The notes under the pieces were generated by a model. It did not search any database and was not told the DNA's origin. It saw only the letters and a list, made by a program, of their open reading frames with translations. Of a DNA stretch of 64,000 nucleotides, positions 53,832 through 63,331 are shown in pieces. Made by a program: the position numbers and the translations under genes. Position 1 is the first letter of the stretch; each line of letters begins with the position of its first letter. Source of the stretch: Chitinophaga ginsengisoli (lineage in GTDB: Bacteria; Bacteroidota; Bacteroidia; Chitinophagales; Chitinophagaceae). Location of the stretch: positions 124,001 to 188,000 of the forward strand of contig NZ_PYGK01000004.1 of assembly GCF_003014595.1 (NCBI RefSeq). The letters are read 5' to 3'.

Positions 53832-54638
53832 ATGAAAATACGCCGGACCCTGGCTGTACTGCTAATAGTACAGTTTTTCTGTCTTTATGCAGCTGCGCAG
53901 ACAAACCCTGATTTCAGCGCTTATAGTTATGAAACATTCATACATAACGGCGATACATTGCGTTACCGCATGTTAGAGCCGGCTGGGTATGATTCACAGA
54001 AGCCTTATCCTCTGATAGTATTCCTGCATGGTTCAGGTGAAAGAGGAGCTGACAATGCTGCCCAGTTGTTGCATGGCGGCAGCCTGTTCCTGAAAGATTC
54101 CCTGCGTCAGCGGTTCCCCACCTTTGTCATATTTCCGCAGTGTCCGCAGGATTCCATGTGGTCATCCATGAAAGTGACCAGGGATAGCACTGGAAAGGCC
54201 ATTAAAAGGGAATTTTCAGACGGTACTGACAGGCAAGCCACGCCAGGACTGCTGGTGAAGCTGCTGGTAGACAGCCTGATAAAAATAGAGAAAGTGAACA
54301 GTAAGCAGGTATATCTCGGCGGATTATCCCTGGGAGGCATCGGTACCTACGACCTGCTGGCCCGTTACCCAAAGATGTGGGCAGCGGCATTCCCAATTTG
54401 TGGGATTGGGAATGTGAGCACTGCAGCGAAATTCGCAAAAGTGCCTTTATGGATCTTCCATGGAGGTGCGGATAATGTTGTACCTGTTTCCGGATCAAGA
54501 GATTATGTGGAGGCGCTGAAGAAACTAAAGGCAGATGTAAAATATTCTGAATATCCGGGTGTGGGGCATAACAGCTGGGATAACGCTTTTGCTGAACCCG
54601 ATCTGTTGCCATGGCTCTTTTCTCATAAAAGGAAATAG
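53832..54638 (+). CDS. Secreted alpha/beta-hydrolase (esterase/phospholipase-type)
   Basis: The 268-aa protein has a signal peptide (LAVLLIVQFFCLYAAAQ), the oxyanion region LIVFLHGSGERG, the nucleophile in GGLSLGG, the acid in FHGGADNVVP and the histidine in GVGHNSWD. This is the layout of dienelactone hydrolase/carboxylesterase-like proteins found in Bacteroidota secretomes. The start at 53832 is chosen because of the signal peptide and the promoter position. Confidence 0.9.
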   Translation: MKIRRTLAVLLIVQFFCLYAAAQTNPDFSAYSYETFIHNGDTLRYRMLEPAGYDSQKPYPLIVFLHGSGERGADNAAQLLHGGSLFLKDSLRQRFPTFVIFPQCPQDSMWSSMKVTRDSTGKAIKREFSDGTDRQATPGLLVKLLVDSLIKIEKVNSKQVYLGGLSLGGIGTYDLLARYPKMWAAAFPICGIGNVSTAAKFAKVPLWIFHGGADNVVPVSGSRDYVEALKKLKADVKYSEYPGVGHNSWDNAFAEPDLLPWLFSHKRK

Positions 54639-54712
54639 GGTGTCGGAAACATACCTTTACTATACTTCTGACATGCCTTTGCCATGCTTTTGAGGTGGAC
54701 TTAAAGGAAACT

Positions 54713-54745
54713 AAAAACGCCCCGGCACATGACCGGGGCGTTTTT
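54713..54745. terminator. Bidirectional terminator between esterase and hemL
   Basis: AAAAACGCCCCGG pairs perfectly with CCGGGGCGTTTTT around a 7-base loop; it serves the converging esterase and heme genes. Confidence 0.95.
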
Positions 54746-54769
54746 CCACTCTGCACAGGATTTGAATTG

Positions 54770-56059
54770 TTAACTATGTATAGACTGTATGGCTGATTTT
54801 GCAGCCTCTACGGTCGCGTCAAGATCTTCTATTGTCAGCGCGGTACTGAGGAACCAGCTTTCAAATGCAGAAGGTGGCAGATAGATGCCGCGTTCCAGCA
54901 TGGCATGAAAGAAATGTTTGAACAACTCATTGTTGGCACCCGAAGCAGCTTCAAAATTAATGATAGGATATTCTGCAAAGTGAACACTCATCATAGAGCC
55001 CAGATTGTTGACCTGATGAACAATCCCGGCCGCACTCAGTACAGATTGCAATCCACCGGTCAGATAAGCAGCTTTTTCCGCCAGTTGCCGGTAAATATCC
55101 GGATTGTCGTTCAACGTTTTAAGCAGCGTATAGCCAGCAATCATTGCAATCGGGTTACCACTCAATGTTCCTGCCTGATAAATTTTCCCGGCAGGGGCGA
55201 TATGTTCCATGATCTCTTTACTTCCGGCGAAGGCGCCTACCGGCATACCTGCGCCAATAATCTTGCCAAAGGTAACCAAATCTGCTTTAATATCGAACAG
55301 TTCCTGTGCACCGCCGCGTGCTAATCTGAAACCTGTCATCACCTCGTCGAAGATCAGGAGGATATTATGCTGGTCGCAGAGATTGCGCAAGCCCTGTAAG
55401 AAGCCTTCCTGTGGCAGGATACAGCCCATATTTCCGGCAACTGGTTCAACGATGATAGCGGCTATCTGATCAGAATGTGCTGCAATCAACTTTTCCACAG
55501 CCGGTAAATTGTTGTAAGGAGCGGTAAGCGTATCTGCAGCGACGGTTTGCGTAACGCCGGGAACAGATTGTATGTCTAATGTGGCTACCCCACTACCTGC
55601 GCTTACCAGGAAAGAGTCTGCATGGCCATGGTAATTACCTTCAAATTTGATGAACTTATTACGACCGGTGTATCCTCTGGCCAGCCTCAGGGCTGACATA
55701 CAGGCTTCCGTACCGGAATTCACCATACGTACCTGCTCAATGTTGGGCACCATGCTGATGATCAGCTCTGCGATGCTGATTTCCAGCTCGGTAGGCGCTC
55801 CGAAAGAGGTGGAGTAGGTGGCATATTCCTGGATAGCTTTCACTACCGGTTCATAGGCATGTCCCATGATCATCGGCCCCCATGAATTGATGTAATCTAT
55901 ATAGCGGTTGCCGTCCACATCATACATATAAGCGCCTTTCGCACTTTTCATGAATATGGGTGAGCCACCCACGCCTTTGAATGCGCGAACGGGTGAGTTT
56001 ACACCGCCTGGAATGAGTTGTTTTGCTCTTTCAAATAATGATCTGCTTTGCGTGTACAT
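54770..56059 (-). CDS. hemL: Glutamate-1-semialdehyde 2,1-aminomutase
   Basis: Makes 5-aminolevulinate from glutamate-1-semialdehyde, second step of C5-pathway heme synthesis. The 429-aa PLP enzyme has the cofactor lysine in TFGKIIGAGMPVGA. Last gene of the minus-strand heme cluster. Confidence 0.97.
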   Translation of the reverse strand: MYTQSRSLFERAKQLIPGGVNSPVRAFKGVGGSPIFMKSAKGAYMYDVDGNRYIDYINSWGPMIMGHAYEPVVKAIQEYATYSTSFGAPTELEISIAELIISMVPNIEQVRMVNSGTEACMSALRLARGYTGRNKFIKFEGNYHGHADSFLVSAGSGVATLDIQSVPGVTQTVAADTLTAPYNNLPAVEKLIAAHSDQIAAIIVEPVAGNMGCILPQEGFLQGLRNLCDQHNILLIFDEVMTGFRLARGGAQELFDIKADLVTFGKIIGAGMPVGAFAGSKEIMEHIAPAGKIYQAGTLSGNPIAMIAGYTLLKTLNDNPDIYRQLAEKAAYLTGGLQSVLSAAGIVHQVNNLGSMMSVHFAEYPIINFEAASGANNELFKHFFHAMLERGIYLPPSAFESWFLSTALTIEDLDATVEAAKSAIQSIHS

Positions 56060-56104
56060 GGTGGTAGTGATAAATATTTTTAACTGAAAAGCATCTGCTG
56101 TTGT

Positions 56105-57070
56105 TTACAATAATCGCACCGCATCTTTTGCAAAATAGGTAGCGATCAGGTCTGCGCCTGCTCGTTTGATACTGGTGAGCGCTTCAATAATGGCCTTTTC
56201 TTCGTTGAGCCAGCCCATTTTAGCTGCTGCCTTGATCATGGAATATTCCCCGCTTACATGATAAGCGCTTACTGGTACGTGTACATGATCTTTGATCTTC
56301 CGGATCACATCCAGGTAATACAATGCTGGTTTTACCATTACAATATCAGCTCCCTCTTCCACATCCATCAGGGTTTCTTTCAGGGCCTGATCGCTGTTGG
56401 CAAAGTCCAACTGGTAAGTCTTTTTATCGCCGAAGCCCGGAGCTGAATCCAGCGCATCGCGGAAAGGACCGTACAGACAGGACGCATATTTGGCGCTGTA
56501 GGACATAATCCCTACTTTATGAAAGCTATGCTGCTCCAGGATGGTGCGGATGGAAAGGATACGGCCGTCCATTTTATCGCTGGGCGCTACAAAGTCAGCG
56601 CCTGCTTCTGCATGGCTGAGGCTCATACGGGACAGTACTTCCACCGTAATATCATTTACGATCTCTCCATTCTCCACAATGCCATCATGGCCGTAAGAGG
56701 AGTAGGGGTCCAGCGCTACGTCAGTCATCACTACAATTTCCGGAACAGCATCTTTGATCGCTCTGATGGCACGTTGCATCAAACCGTTGGGATTCACTGC
56801 CTCGGTGCCCTTATTATCTTTCAGTTCATCAGCACATTTGATGAACAGTAATACACTTTTGATACCCATGCTCCATAGTTCTTTCACTTCTTTCACGGTG
56901 AGGTCCAGTGAATAGCGGAAATAGCCAGGCATGGAAATGATCTCTTCCTTCACATTTTCTCCTTCCACAATGAACAACGGTGCAATAAAGTCGCTCGGCG
57001 TCAGTACTGTTTCTGCTACCATCGCACGGATGGCGGGAGAAGTTCTCAATATCCTGTTTCTACGTATCAT
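56105..57070 (-). CDS. hemB: Porphobilinogen synthase (delta-aminolevulinate dehydratase)
   Basis: Condenses two aminolevulinates to porphobilinogen. The 321-aa protein has the active-site lysine in MVKPALYYLD and at the metal site DVALDPYSSYGHDG, with Asp in place of the cysteines of zinc-type enzymes, so it belongs to the zinc-independent, Mg/K-activated class. It lies 45 bp before hemL. Confidence 0.96.
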   Translation of the reverse strand: MIRRNRILRTSPAIRAMVAETVLTPSDFIAPLFIVEGENVKEEIISMPGYFRYSLDLTVKEVKELWSMGIKSVLLFIKCADELKDNKGTEAVNPNGLMQRAIRAIKDAVPEIVVMTDVALDPYSSYGHDGIVENGEIVNDITVEVLSRMSLSHAEAGADFVAPSDKMDGRILSIRTILEQHSFHKVGIMSYSAKYASCLYGPFRDALDSAPGFGDKKTYQLDFANSDQALKETLMDVEEGADIVMVKPALYYLDVIRKIKDHVHVPVSAYHVSGEYSMIKAAAKMGWLNEEKAIIEALTSIKRAGADLIATYFAKDAVRLL

Positions 57071-57091
57071 GATAAATGTGTTTTAATGTGT

Positions 57092-58003
57092 TCAGATAGC
57101 CCATTCTCTGGGCTTCAGGAATTCAACCAGTTCAGCTTCCCTGCTGCCCGGAGTCGGGTGATAATCATATTCCCAACGCGCGCGGGGCGGAAGGCTCATC
57201 AGGATCGATTCTGTACGTCCGTTGGTTTTCAGGCCGAACAGCGTACCCCTGTCATGGATCAGGTTAAACTCCACATAGCGTCCGCGCCTGTATTCCTGCC
57301 AGTCCTTTTGGGCCTCTGTATATGGAATGTCTTTGGTCTTCCTTACAATAGGCAGATAGGCTTCGAGGAAAGCTTCTCCATTGGCTTTAGCCAGATTGTA
57401 CAACTGTTCAGCGCTCATTTTTTCACCAGGGCGCTGGTAATCGTAGAAAATGCCACCAATGCCGCGGGCTTCGTTGTTCCTGTGTTTATTGACAAAATAT
57501 TCGTCACAATGTTTTTTAAACGCCGGATAAAGTTCCGTACCGAAAGGATCGCAGGCATTTTTGAATGTCTGATGGAAATGGATACCATCCTGCTCATCCA
57601 GATAGTAGGGGGTGAGATCTGCTCCGCCGCCAAACCAGGAGTCTTTCAGTGTACCATTATCATCGTACAGCTCAAAATAGCGGAAATTGGCATGTACGGT
57701 AGGCACAAAGGGATTCACCGGGTGGATCACGAGGGAGATGCCGCAGGCCATGAACTGGGCCTGGCTCACACCAAACTGTTTCGCCATCAGTTCCGGCAGT
57801 TCTCCGGATACGATAGAGGTGTTCACACCACCTTTTTCGAATACATTACCGTCGGCAATAACACGGGATTTACCACCGCCACCACCGGGACGTTCCCAGA
57901 TATCTTCACGGAATTTTGCTTTACCGTCAATATCTTCCAGCGCCGTACAGATTTCATTCTGCAGGCGATGTATGAGGGAAATAAAGTTGTCTTTAATGTT
58001 CAT
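57092..58003 (-). CDS. hemF: Oxygen-dependent coproporphyrinogen III oxidase
   Basis: Oxidatively decarboxylates coproporphyrinogen III to protoporphyrinogen IX using O2. The 303-aa protein has the HemF blocks WFGGGADLTPYYLDEQD, EARGIGGIFYDY and GRYVEFNLIHDRGTLFGL. The O2-requiring form fits an aerobic organism. Confidence 0.97.
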   Translation of the reverse strand: MNIKDNFISLIHRLQNEICTALEDIDGKAKFREDIWERPGGGGGKSRVIADGNVFEKGGVNTSIVSGELPELMAKQFGVSQAQFMACGISLVIHPVNPFVPTVHANFRYFELYDDNGTLKDSWFGGGADLTPYYLDEQDGIHFHQTFKNACDPFGTELYPAFKKHCDEYFVNKHRNNEARGIGGIFYDYQRPGEKMSAEQLYNLAKANGEAFLEAYLPIVRKTKDIPYTEAQKDWQEYRRGRYVEFNLIHDRGTLFGLKTNGRTESILMSLPPRARWEYDYHPTPGSREAELVEFLKPREWAI

Positions 58004-58015
58004 GGCTGGTTTCCT

Positions 58016-59041
58016 TTAGAATTCCTTTACGGTCTCAATGAATGCTTTGGCGTGATCAACAGGCACATTTGGCAGGATACCATGACCGAGGTTTGCAATA
58101 TAACGATGTTTACCAAAGCCGTTTAGCATTTCCTTTACTGCTTTTTTGATCTCAGGAATAGGCGCCAGTAGTTTGGCGGGATCAAAATTACCCTGCAGGG
58201 TCACGTTACTACCTGCAAATTGTCTTGCGCGGACGGGCTGGATACACCAGTCAATACCCAGGCAATTAGCACCGGTAGCGGCCATTTCTTCCAGCGCAAA
58301 CCAGGCTCCTTTAGCAAATACGGTAACCGGGCAAACGTCTTTCAGCGCAGCTACGATCTGGCGCATATATTGGAGGGAGAGGAGCTCGAAGTCCTGGGGA
58401 CTTAACAACCCGCCCCATGAGTCGAACAGTTGTATACAATCAGCACCTGCTTTCACCTGTTCTTTCAGGTAGGCGATGGTCGTATCTGTGATCATCTGCA
58501 ACAGCTGATGGGCAACTTCCGGTTGCTGGTAGCAGAAAGCCTTGGCACTATCGAATGTTTTGGAGCCTTTACCCTGTACCATATAACAGAGCAGGGTCCA
58601 TGGAGCGCCTGCGAAGCCGATCAGGGGAACGGCACCATCCAGTGTTTTCTTTGTTAATGCGAGCGCTTCAAAGACATAGTTGAGAGTGTCCTTCACATCA
58701 GGCACGCGGAGTTTCTTCAGATCATCCGCACCTTTTACCGGGTCAGGCAGTACAGGACCGATCTTTTCTATCAGTTGTACTTCCATGCCCATCGCCTGTG
58801 GCACTACGAGGATGTCAGAGAAGATGATGGCTGCGTCTACACCTACCTGGTGTACGGGCATCACGGTGATCTCAGTGGCCAGTTCGGGATTCATGCAGCG
58901 TTCAAAGAAGGAGTATTTCTCCCGCAGTTTGATATAGTCGGGCAGGTAACGGCCGGCCTGACGCATCATCCATACAGGGACACGTTCTGTTGTTTCTCCG
59001 CGTAAGGCTCTCAGTAAAAGGTCATTCTTTAAAGCGCTCAT
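58016..59041 (-). CDS. hemE: Uroporphyrinogen decarboxylase
   Basis: Converts uroporphyrinogen III to coproporphyrinogen III. The 341-aa protein has the signature [15 protein letters not shown] and the GANCLGIDW substrate region. It is 12 bp before hemF. Confidence 0.98.
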   Translation of the reverse strand: MSALKNDLLLRALRGETTERVPVWMMRQAGRYLPDYIKLREKYSFFERCMNPELATEITVMPVHQVGVDAAIIFSDILVVPQAMGMEVQLIEKIGPVLPDPVKGADDLKKLRVPDVKDTLNYVFEALALTKKTLDGAVPLIGFAGAPWTLLCYMVQGKGSKTFDSAKAFCYQQPEVAHQLLQMITDTTIAYLKEQVKAGADCIQLFDSWGGLLSPQDFELLSLQYMRQIVAALKDVCPVTVFAKGAWFALEEMAATGANCLGIDWCIQPVRARQFAGSNVTLQGNFDPAKLLAPIPEIKKAVKEMLNGFGKHRYIANLGHGILPNVPVDHAKAFIETVKEF

Positions 59042-59047
59042 TCTTTG

Positions 59048-59857
59048 TCAGTTAATGTTGTTAAAGTAAGATATCGTTGATAGTACAAGCTGTTCCATGC
59101 TGGGACTTGTACTGGTAATGATCTTGTTGCCGGTATATTGCTGCAGGACCCTGGCCGTGGTTGGGCCGATCGAGAAGCAAACGGTATGTTGCGGCAGGCT
59201 GTTGACTGAAAAGAAACTCTCTACGGCACTGGGACTTAGAAAGAGGATCCCATCATATTCCTGCCCTGTTTCGGCAGGGGTTTCCGTTGTTTCATACACA
59301 ATCAGTTCTTCCAGGGGGATATTGTGTTGCCGTAACAGGTCTGGCAGCTCATCCCTGCGTTTGTCGCCACAGAAGAATACCAGCGGACCTTTCTCTTCAT
59401 TTTTGATGATTTCTTCTGCCAGTGAGGCCGCATTGGCTGCAGTACCGCTTATCGTGTGTCTGAATCCATCGCCGTGTTGTTTCAAAGCCTGTTGCGTCGC
59501 TCCTTCCAGGCAATATACCTTCCAGCCGGGAGAGAAGAATCCTCCCTGCTTATACGCTTCCACTTCATCATCTGTAACATTAGGAGGAAAAGCCATCCAG
59601 GAGCTGTAATAATATTTGCCTTCCGGATGCAGGTAATGATCGTGCAGTGCTTCCACTGCATTCACACTGGTAAAGATGACAGTTGCTTTTTCCTGAAACA
59701 GCTGGTGTATGCGTTGTTTCAGGCTATCTGTGACCAACGGTTGTATGCTGATGAATCTCTTTGCCTCAATATCGATATGTTGCTCCGCAGCTATTGTGAT
59801 CAGTGCCTGATCGACCGCTTTTGTGCTTAATATGCGATATCTTTTATTTGATGGCAT
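59048..59857 (-). CDS. hemD: Uroporphyrinogen-III synthase
   Basis: Closes hydroxymethylbilane into uroporphyrinogen III with inversion of ring D. The 269-aa protein shows the weakly conserved two-lobe pattern of HemD (VIFTSVNAVEAL, ILFLSPSAVESFF, CFSIGPTTARVL). It overlaps hemC by 14 bases and is 6 bp before hemE. Confidence 0.9.
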   Translation of the reverse strand: MPSNKRYRILSTKAVDQALITIAAEQHIDIEAKRFISIQPLVTDSLKQRIHQLFQEKATVIFTSVNAVEALHDHYLHPEGKYYYSSWMAFPPNVTDDEVEAYKQGGFFSPGWKVYCLEGATQQALKQHGDGFRHTISGTAANAASLAEEIIKNEEKGPLVFFCGDKRRDELPDLLRQHNIPLEELIVYETTETPAETGQEYDGILFLSPSAVESFFSVNSLPQHTVCFSIGPTTARVLQQYTGNKIITSTSPSMEQLVLSTISYFNNIN

Positions 59858-60767
59858 CCCTTATTTGTGCAACAATTTTATCGCCGCCCTGTGCGAGGAT
59901 CTTTTCTGCGGCAATTTTACCAATATGGCCGGCATCCTGTAGGGGCGCCTGTTCTGTAATGGTGAACAGCTGCTGGCCATCCAGGCTGCACAGCTCTCCG
60001 CTGAAATGTAGTGTTTCATTGCTTACAGTCGCATAAGCGCTGATAGGAGTAGTACAGCCACCCATCAGAGTACGCAGGAAGTCGCGTTCTATACGGGTAC
60101 AGAGGGCTGTAGCCAGATCGTTTAGGGGTGAGCATGCCTGCTGACAGAAATTATCATCTTCCCGGCATACGGCTACCACGGCGCCCTGTGCGGGGGCGGG
60201 CAGCATCCAGTCCAGTTCTATGGAGGTAGCAGGACGTATACCTATTCTTTCCAGTCCGGCGGCCGCGAAGATGGCGCCATCCCAGTTTTCAGCCGCCAGC
60301 TTTTGCAGGCGGGTGTTCACGTTACCACGCAGGTTATGCAGCTGGTGATGCGGATATTTACGCAGCCACTGTGCTTTACGTCTTACGCTGCTGGTCGCGA
60401 TATTAGCGATATATGCAGGCTGGTCAAGAAAGGAGGTATCCTGTCTGTATACCAGCAGGTCCTTTACAGGACCTCTTTCCAGGACTGCGGCCTGTATAAT
60501 ATTGTTAGGTAATTGTGTCGGAACGTCTTTGAGTGAGTGAACGGCAATATCAATACGGCCGTTGAGGAGAGCGATGTCCAGGCTTTTGGTAAAAATACCC
60601 TGAACGCCTATTTCGTAAAGTGGAGTGACGAGGTCGATATCTCCCTCGCTTTTGATAGGTACCAGTGTAGTTGTATATCCCTGCGCATCCAGCAGGCCTT
60701 TTACCTTATTTGCCTGCCATAGTGCCAGCTGGCTTTCTCTTGTACCTATCCTTATTTCTCTGTTCAT
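59844..60767 (-). CDS. hemC: Hydroxymethylbilane synthase
   Basis: Polymerises four porphobilinogens. The 307-aa protein has RIGTRESQLALWQA and the dipyrromethane-cofactor cysteine in GGCTTPISAYA. It begins 3 bases after the hemA stop and overlaps hemD. Confidence 0.97.
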   Translation of the reverse strand: MNREIRIGTRESQLALWQANKVKGLLDAQGYTTTLVPIKSEGDIDLVTPLYEIGVQGIFTKSLDIALLNGRIDIAVHSLKDVPTQLPNNIIQAAVLERGPVKDLLVYRQDTSFLDQPAYIANIATSSVRRKAQWLRKYPHHQLHNLRGNVNTRLQKLAAENWDGAIFAAAGLERIGIRPATSIELDWMLPAPAQGAVVAVCREDDNFCQQACSPLNDLATALCTRIERDFLRTLMGGCTTPISAYATVSNETLHFSGELCSLDGQQLFTITEQAPLQDAGHIGKIAAEKILAQGGDKIVAQIRDAIK

Positions 60768-60770
60768 GAA

Positions 60771-62024
60771 TTATTCCTGGTTAACGCCTGTCTCAAAGAT
60801 ATCATTGATCATGGCGATATATTGATCACTTTTATCTGTTTCCCGGCGTACTTTTCCAGCCATCAGGTTGATCATCTTCTGGATGATACGGGAAGATACT
60901 GCTTCAATATCTTCAAGATTGTACTGGTTGCCGTTCTTCTGTTGTTGTATTTCCTTTGTGTGTATCTCTGTCAGCTTATCTTTCACCGCTTTCAGTACTA
61001 CAGCGTGTTTGCGCATTTTGTACCAGTAGAGGAACTCATTCATGTGTTCTTCAATAATGGCGAGTGCTTTGGGTACTTCCTGCAGACGCATCTGTAAGGT
61101 CTCATCCTGGATCCTGGACAGTTCATCCACATTCACCAGTTCAATATGCGACAGTTCTCTTACTTCGGACGCTACGTTGAAAGGGATAGACAGGTCGATG
61201 ATCAGTTTAGGAGAGGACTGCTGAAAGTGAGCGGGTAAGATGTTTGGTTCCGGTGCATTGGAAGCTACCAGGATGATATCAGCCGCCTGTAATTCCTCTG
61301 CCAGCCGCTCATATGGCGCATAGCGGAGGCCGTGTTGCGCTGCGAAATCCTCTGCTACTGAGGTTGTACGGTTCACGAGTGTTACCTGGTTAACACCCAG
61401 ATAATCCATCATGTTCTTGCAGGTGTTACGTCCTATTTTGCCGACGCCTACCAGCAGGATCTTTTTATTGAGGATGTCAGGTACTTTATGTTCCAGTAAA
61501 CGTACGGCAGCAAAGGCTACTGATACGGTACCAGAGCTAAGTCCTGTTTCATTCTTGATGAGTTTAGATACTTGCAGGACACTGTTGACCAGTCTTTCCT
61601 GGAAACCGCCGAAGCATCCGTTCGCTTTAGCGAATTTAGTGGCGGTACGTATCTGGCCAATGATTTCATAATCACCAAGGATCTGTGAATCAAGCCCTGT
61701 TCCTACCTGGTATAGGTGTTTAATCGCATCTTCGCCGGATTTCACGTACGACAACTGACTGAACAGGTTGCAATCTCCTTCGGTTTCATGACACACGAGT
61801 TCTATCAGCTGTTGCGGATCATCGGCAAACCCGTAGATCTCAGTTCTGTTACAAGTTGAAAGTACAAATATATCATCCAGGTCCTGAGACTTTGCACTAT
61901 CAATTAAGTGCTGGTATTGTACCTGGTTAATAGCAAACGATCCTCTTATAGCAGCATCTGTTTTCTTATAGTTGATACCAACGATATGAAAATGGGCTAT
62001 ATCTTTTGAATGACTACCCTGCAT
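60771..62024 (-). CDS. hemA: Glutamyl-tRNA reductase
   Basis: First enzyme of the C5 pathway; reduces glutamyl-tRNA to glutamate-1-semialdehyde. It shows the nucleophile cysteine in LSTCNRTEIYG, the NADPH-binding VGVGKIGRNTCKNM and a C-terminal dimerisation helix. The frame is open to 62114, but a -7 box (62056-62049) lies between the upstream ATGs and ATG 62024, which gives the family-typical N-terminus (417 aa). It heads the heme operon. Confidence 0.95.
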   Translation of the reverse strand: MQGSHSKDIAHFHIVGINYKKTDAAIRGSFAINQVQYQHLIDSAKSQDLDDIFVLSTCNRTEIYGFADDPQQLIELVCHETEGDCNLFSQLSYVKSGEDAIKHLYQVGTGLDSQILGDYEIIGQIRTATKFAKANGCFGGFQERLVNSVLQVSKLIKNETGLSSGTVSVAFAAVRLLEHKVPDILNKKILLVGVGKIGRNTCKNMMDYLGVNQVTLVNRTTSVAEDFAAQHGLRYAPYERLAEELQAADIILVASNAPEPNILPAHFQQSSPKLIIDLSIPFNVASEVRELSHIELVNVDELSRIQDETLQMRLQEVPKALAIIEEHMNEFLYWYKMRKHAVVLKAVKDKLTEIHTKEIQQQKNGNQYNLEDIEAVSSRIIQKMINLMAGKVRRETDKSDQYIAMINDIFETGVNQE

Positions 62025-62048
62025 TTTGTTCTTATAAGCTTCCGGGTG

Positions 62049-62056
62049 CAAAAATA
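62049..62056 (-). promoter_or_regulatory. -7 element of the heme operon
   Basis: TATTTTTG on the minus strand fits TAnnTTTG, 24 bases before hemA ATG 62024. No good -33 TTG at the right spacing. Confidence 0.6.
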
Positions 62057-62240
62057 CTTGCATAGACCGCAAGAAAGGGCAACAGGCTGTCATTAGTGTG
62101 TCATTTCTACACATGGTAACAAGGCTTGCAGAAAAATGATTTTTGTCAGTTTATACACTGACAGGTGTTATCTATCATCCAATAAGGAATAATTAATTTA
62201 TTTCAACAATTGTATGACATTTGCAGCTTGGATAAGCTAT

Positions 62241-62248
62241 TACATTTG
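62241..62248 (+). promoter_or_regulatory. -7 element of hemH
   Basis: TACATTTG fits TAnnTTTG, 19 bases before the hemH ATG; a TTG at 62221-62223 is 17 bases upstream, a little closer than usual. Confidence 0.6.
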
Positions 62249-62267
62249 CAACAATTTAAAGTAAAGG

Positions 62268-63299
62268 ATGGAAGCGAAATCTGATAAAGGAATTATTCTG
62301 ATGAACCTGGGTTCGCCGGATTCTACGGCTGTACCTGATGTTAAGCGGTATCTTAATGAATTTTTGATGGATAAACGGGTAATTGATTATCCGTATCTGT
62401 TCCGTTTATTATTGATAAAAGGGATCATCGTGCCTAAACGCGCGCCTAAATCGGCTGAAGCATACAAATCCATCTGGTGGGAAGAGGGTTCTCCTTTGAT
62501 TGTGCTGACAAAACAATTACAAAACGCTGTGCAGCATGATCTGCAGATGCCGGTGGAAATTTCTATGCGTTACGGTAATCCGTCGCAGGAGACCGCCTAT
62601 GACAACCTGTTAAAACAGAATCCTAACCTGAAAGAGGTGATCCTGCTGCCTTTGTATCCGCATTACGCTATGTCTTCCTATGAAACAGCGGTAGAACATG
62701 CCAAGGCGGTGCATAAAAAGAAAGGCTATACATTTAGTCTGTCCATCGTTCCTCCTTATTATAATGAACCTGATTATATCAATGCACTGGCGGAAAGCAT
62801 GCGCCCTTATCTGGCACAGGAGTATGATCACCTGTTGTTCAGCTATCATGGTGTACCTGAAAGGCACATACGAAAAGGCGACATCACCGGAAAGCATTGT
62901 CTGCAGGTAGAAAATTGTTGTAAGGTGGATTCCCCTGCCCATAAGTTCTGTTATCGTCACCAGGTACATGTGACGTCAGAACTGGTAGCGGAGAAGCTCA
63001 ATATACCAAGGGAGAAGTGGAGTGTGACCTTCCAGTCCCGTCTGGGAAGGGAGGAGTGGTTGAAACCATATACTGCCGCTACGTTGGAAGAATTGCCAAA
63101 GAAAGGTGTAAAGCGGCTGCTGGTAGCCTGTCCAGCGTTCGTTTCCGATTGTCTGGAAACGCTGGAAGAGATAGCAGTGGAAGGCAAGCATACTTTTATC
63201 AACAGCGGAGGCGACAGTTTTACGATGATCCCCTGTATGAACGTGCATCCTTTGTGGGTACAGGCTGTCGTGAAGTGGATGACGAGCCTGCAGTCCTGA
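62268..63299 (+). CDS. hemH: Ferrochelatase
   Basis: Inserts Fe2+ into protoporphyrin IX. The 343-aa protein has LMNLGSPDS at the start and the catalytic histidine in FSYHGVPERH. Four cysteines cluster at about residues 207-226 (HCLQVENCC and FCYRHQ), a possible metal or [2Fe-2S] ligand set; iron-sulfur ferrochelatases are known in other bacteria. It diverges from the hemA operon. Confidence 0.95.
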   Translation: MEAKSDKGIILMNLGSPDSTAVPDVKRYLNEFLMDKRVIDYPYLFRLLLIKGIIVPKRAPKSAEAYKSIWWEEGSPLIVLTKQLQNAVQHDLQMPVEISMRYGNPSQETAYDNLLKQNPNLKEVILLPLYPHYAMSSYETAVEHAKAVHKKKGYTFSLSIVPPYYNEPDYINALAESMRPYLAQEYDHLLFSYHGVPERHIRKGDITGKHCLQVENCCKVDSPAHKFCYRHQVHVTSELVAEKLNIPREKWSVTFQSRLGREEWLKPYTAATLEELPKKGVKRLLVACPAFVSDCLETLEEIAVEGKHTFINSGGDSFTMIPCMNVHPLWVQAVVKWMTSLQS

Positions 63300-63331
63300 T
63301 CTGAGTTATTATTCTATAAATAGCCGTTACC

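Noticed and set aside
62025..62114. 30-residue N-terminal extension of HemA
   Set aside because: The upstream ATGs lie at or before the -7 box at 62049-62056, and the shorter start matches the family.
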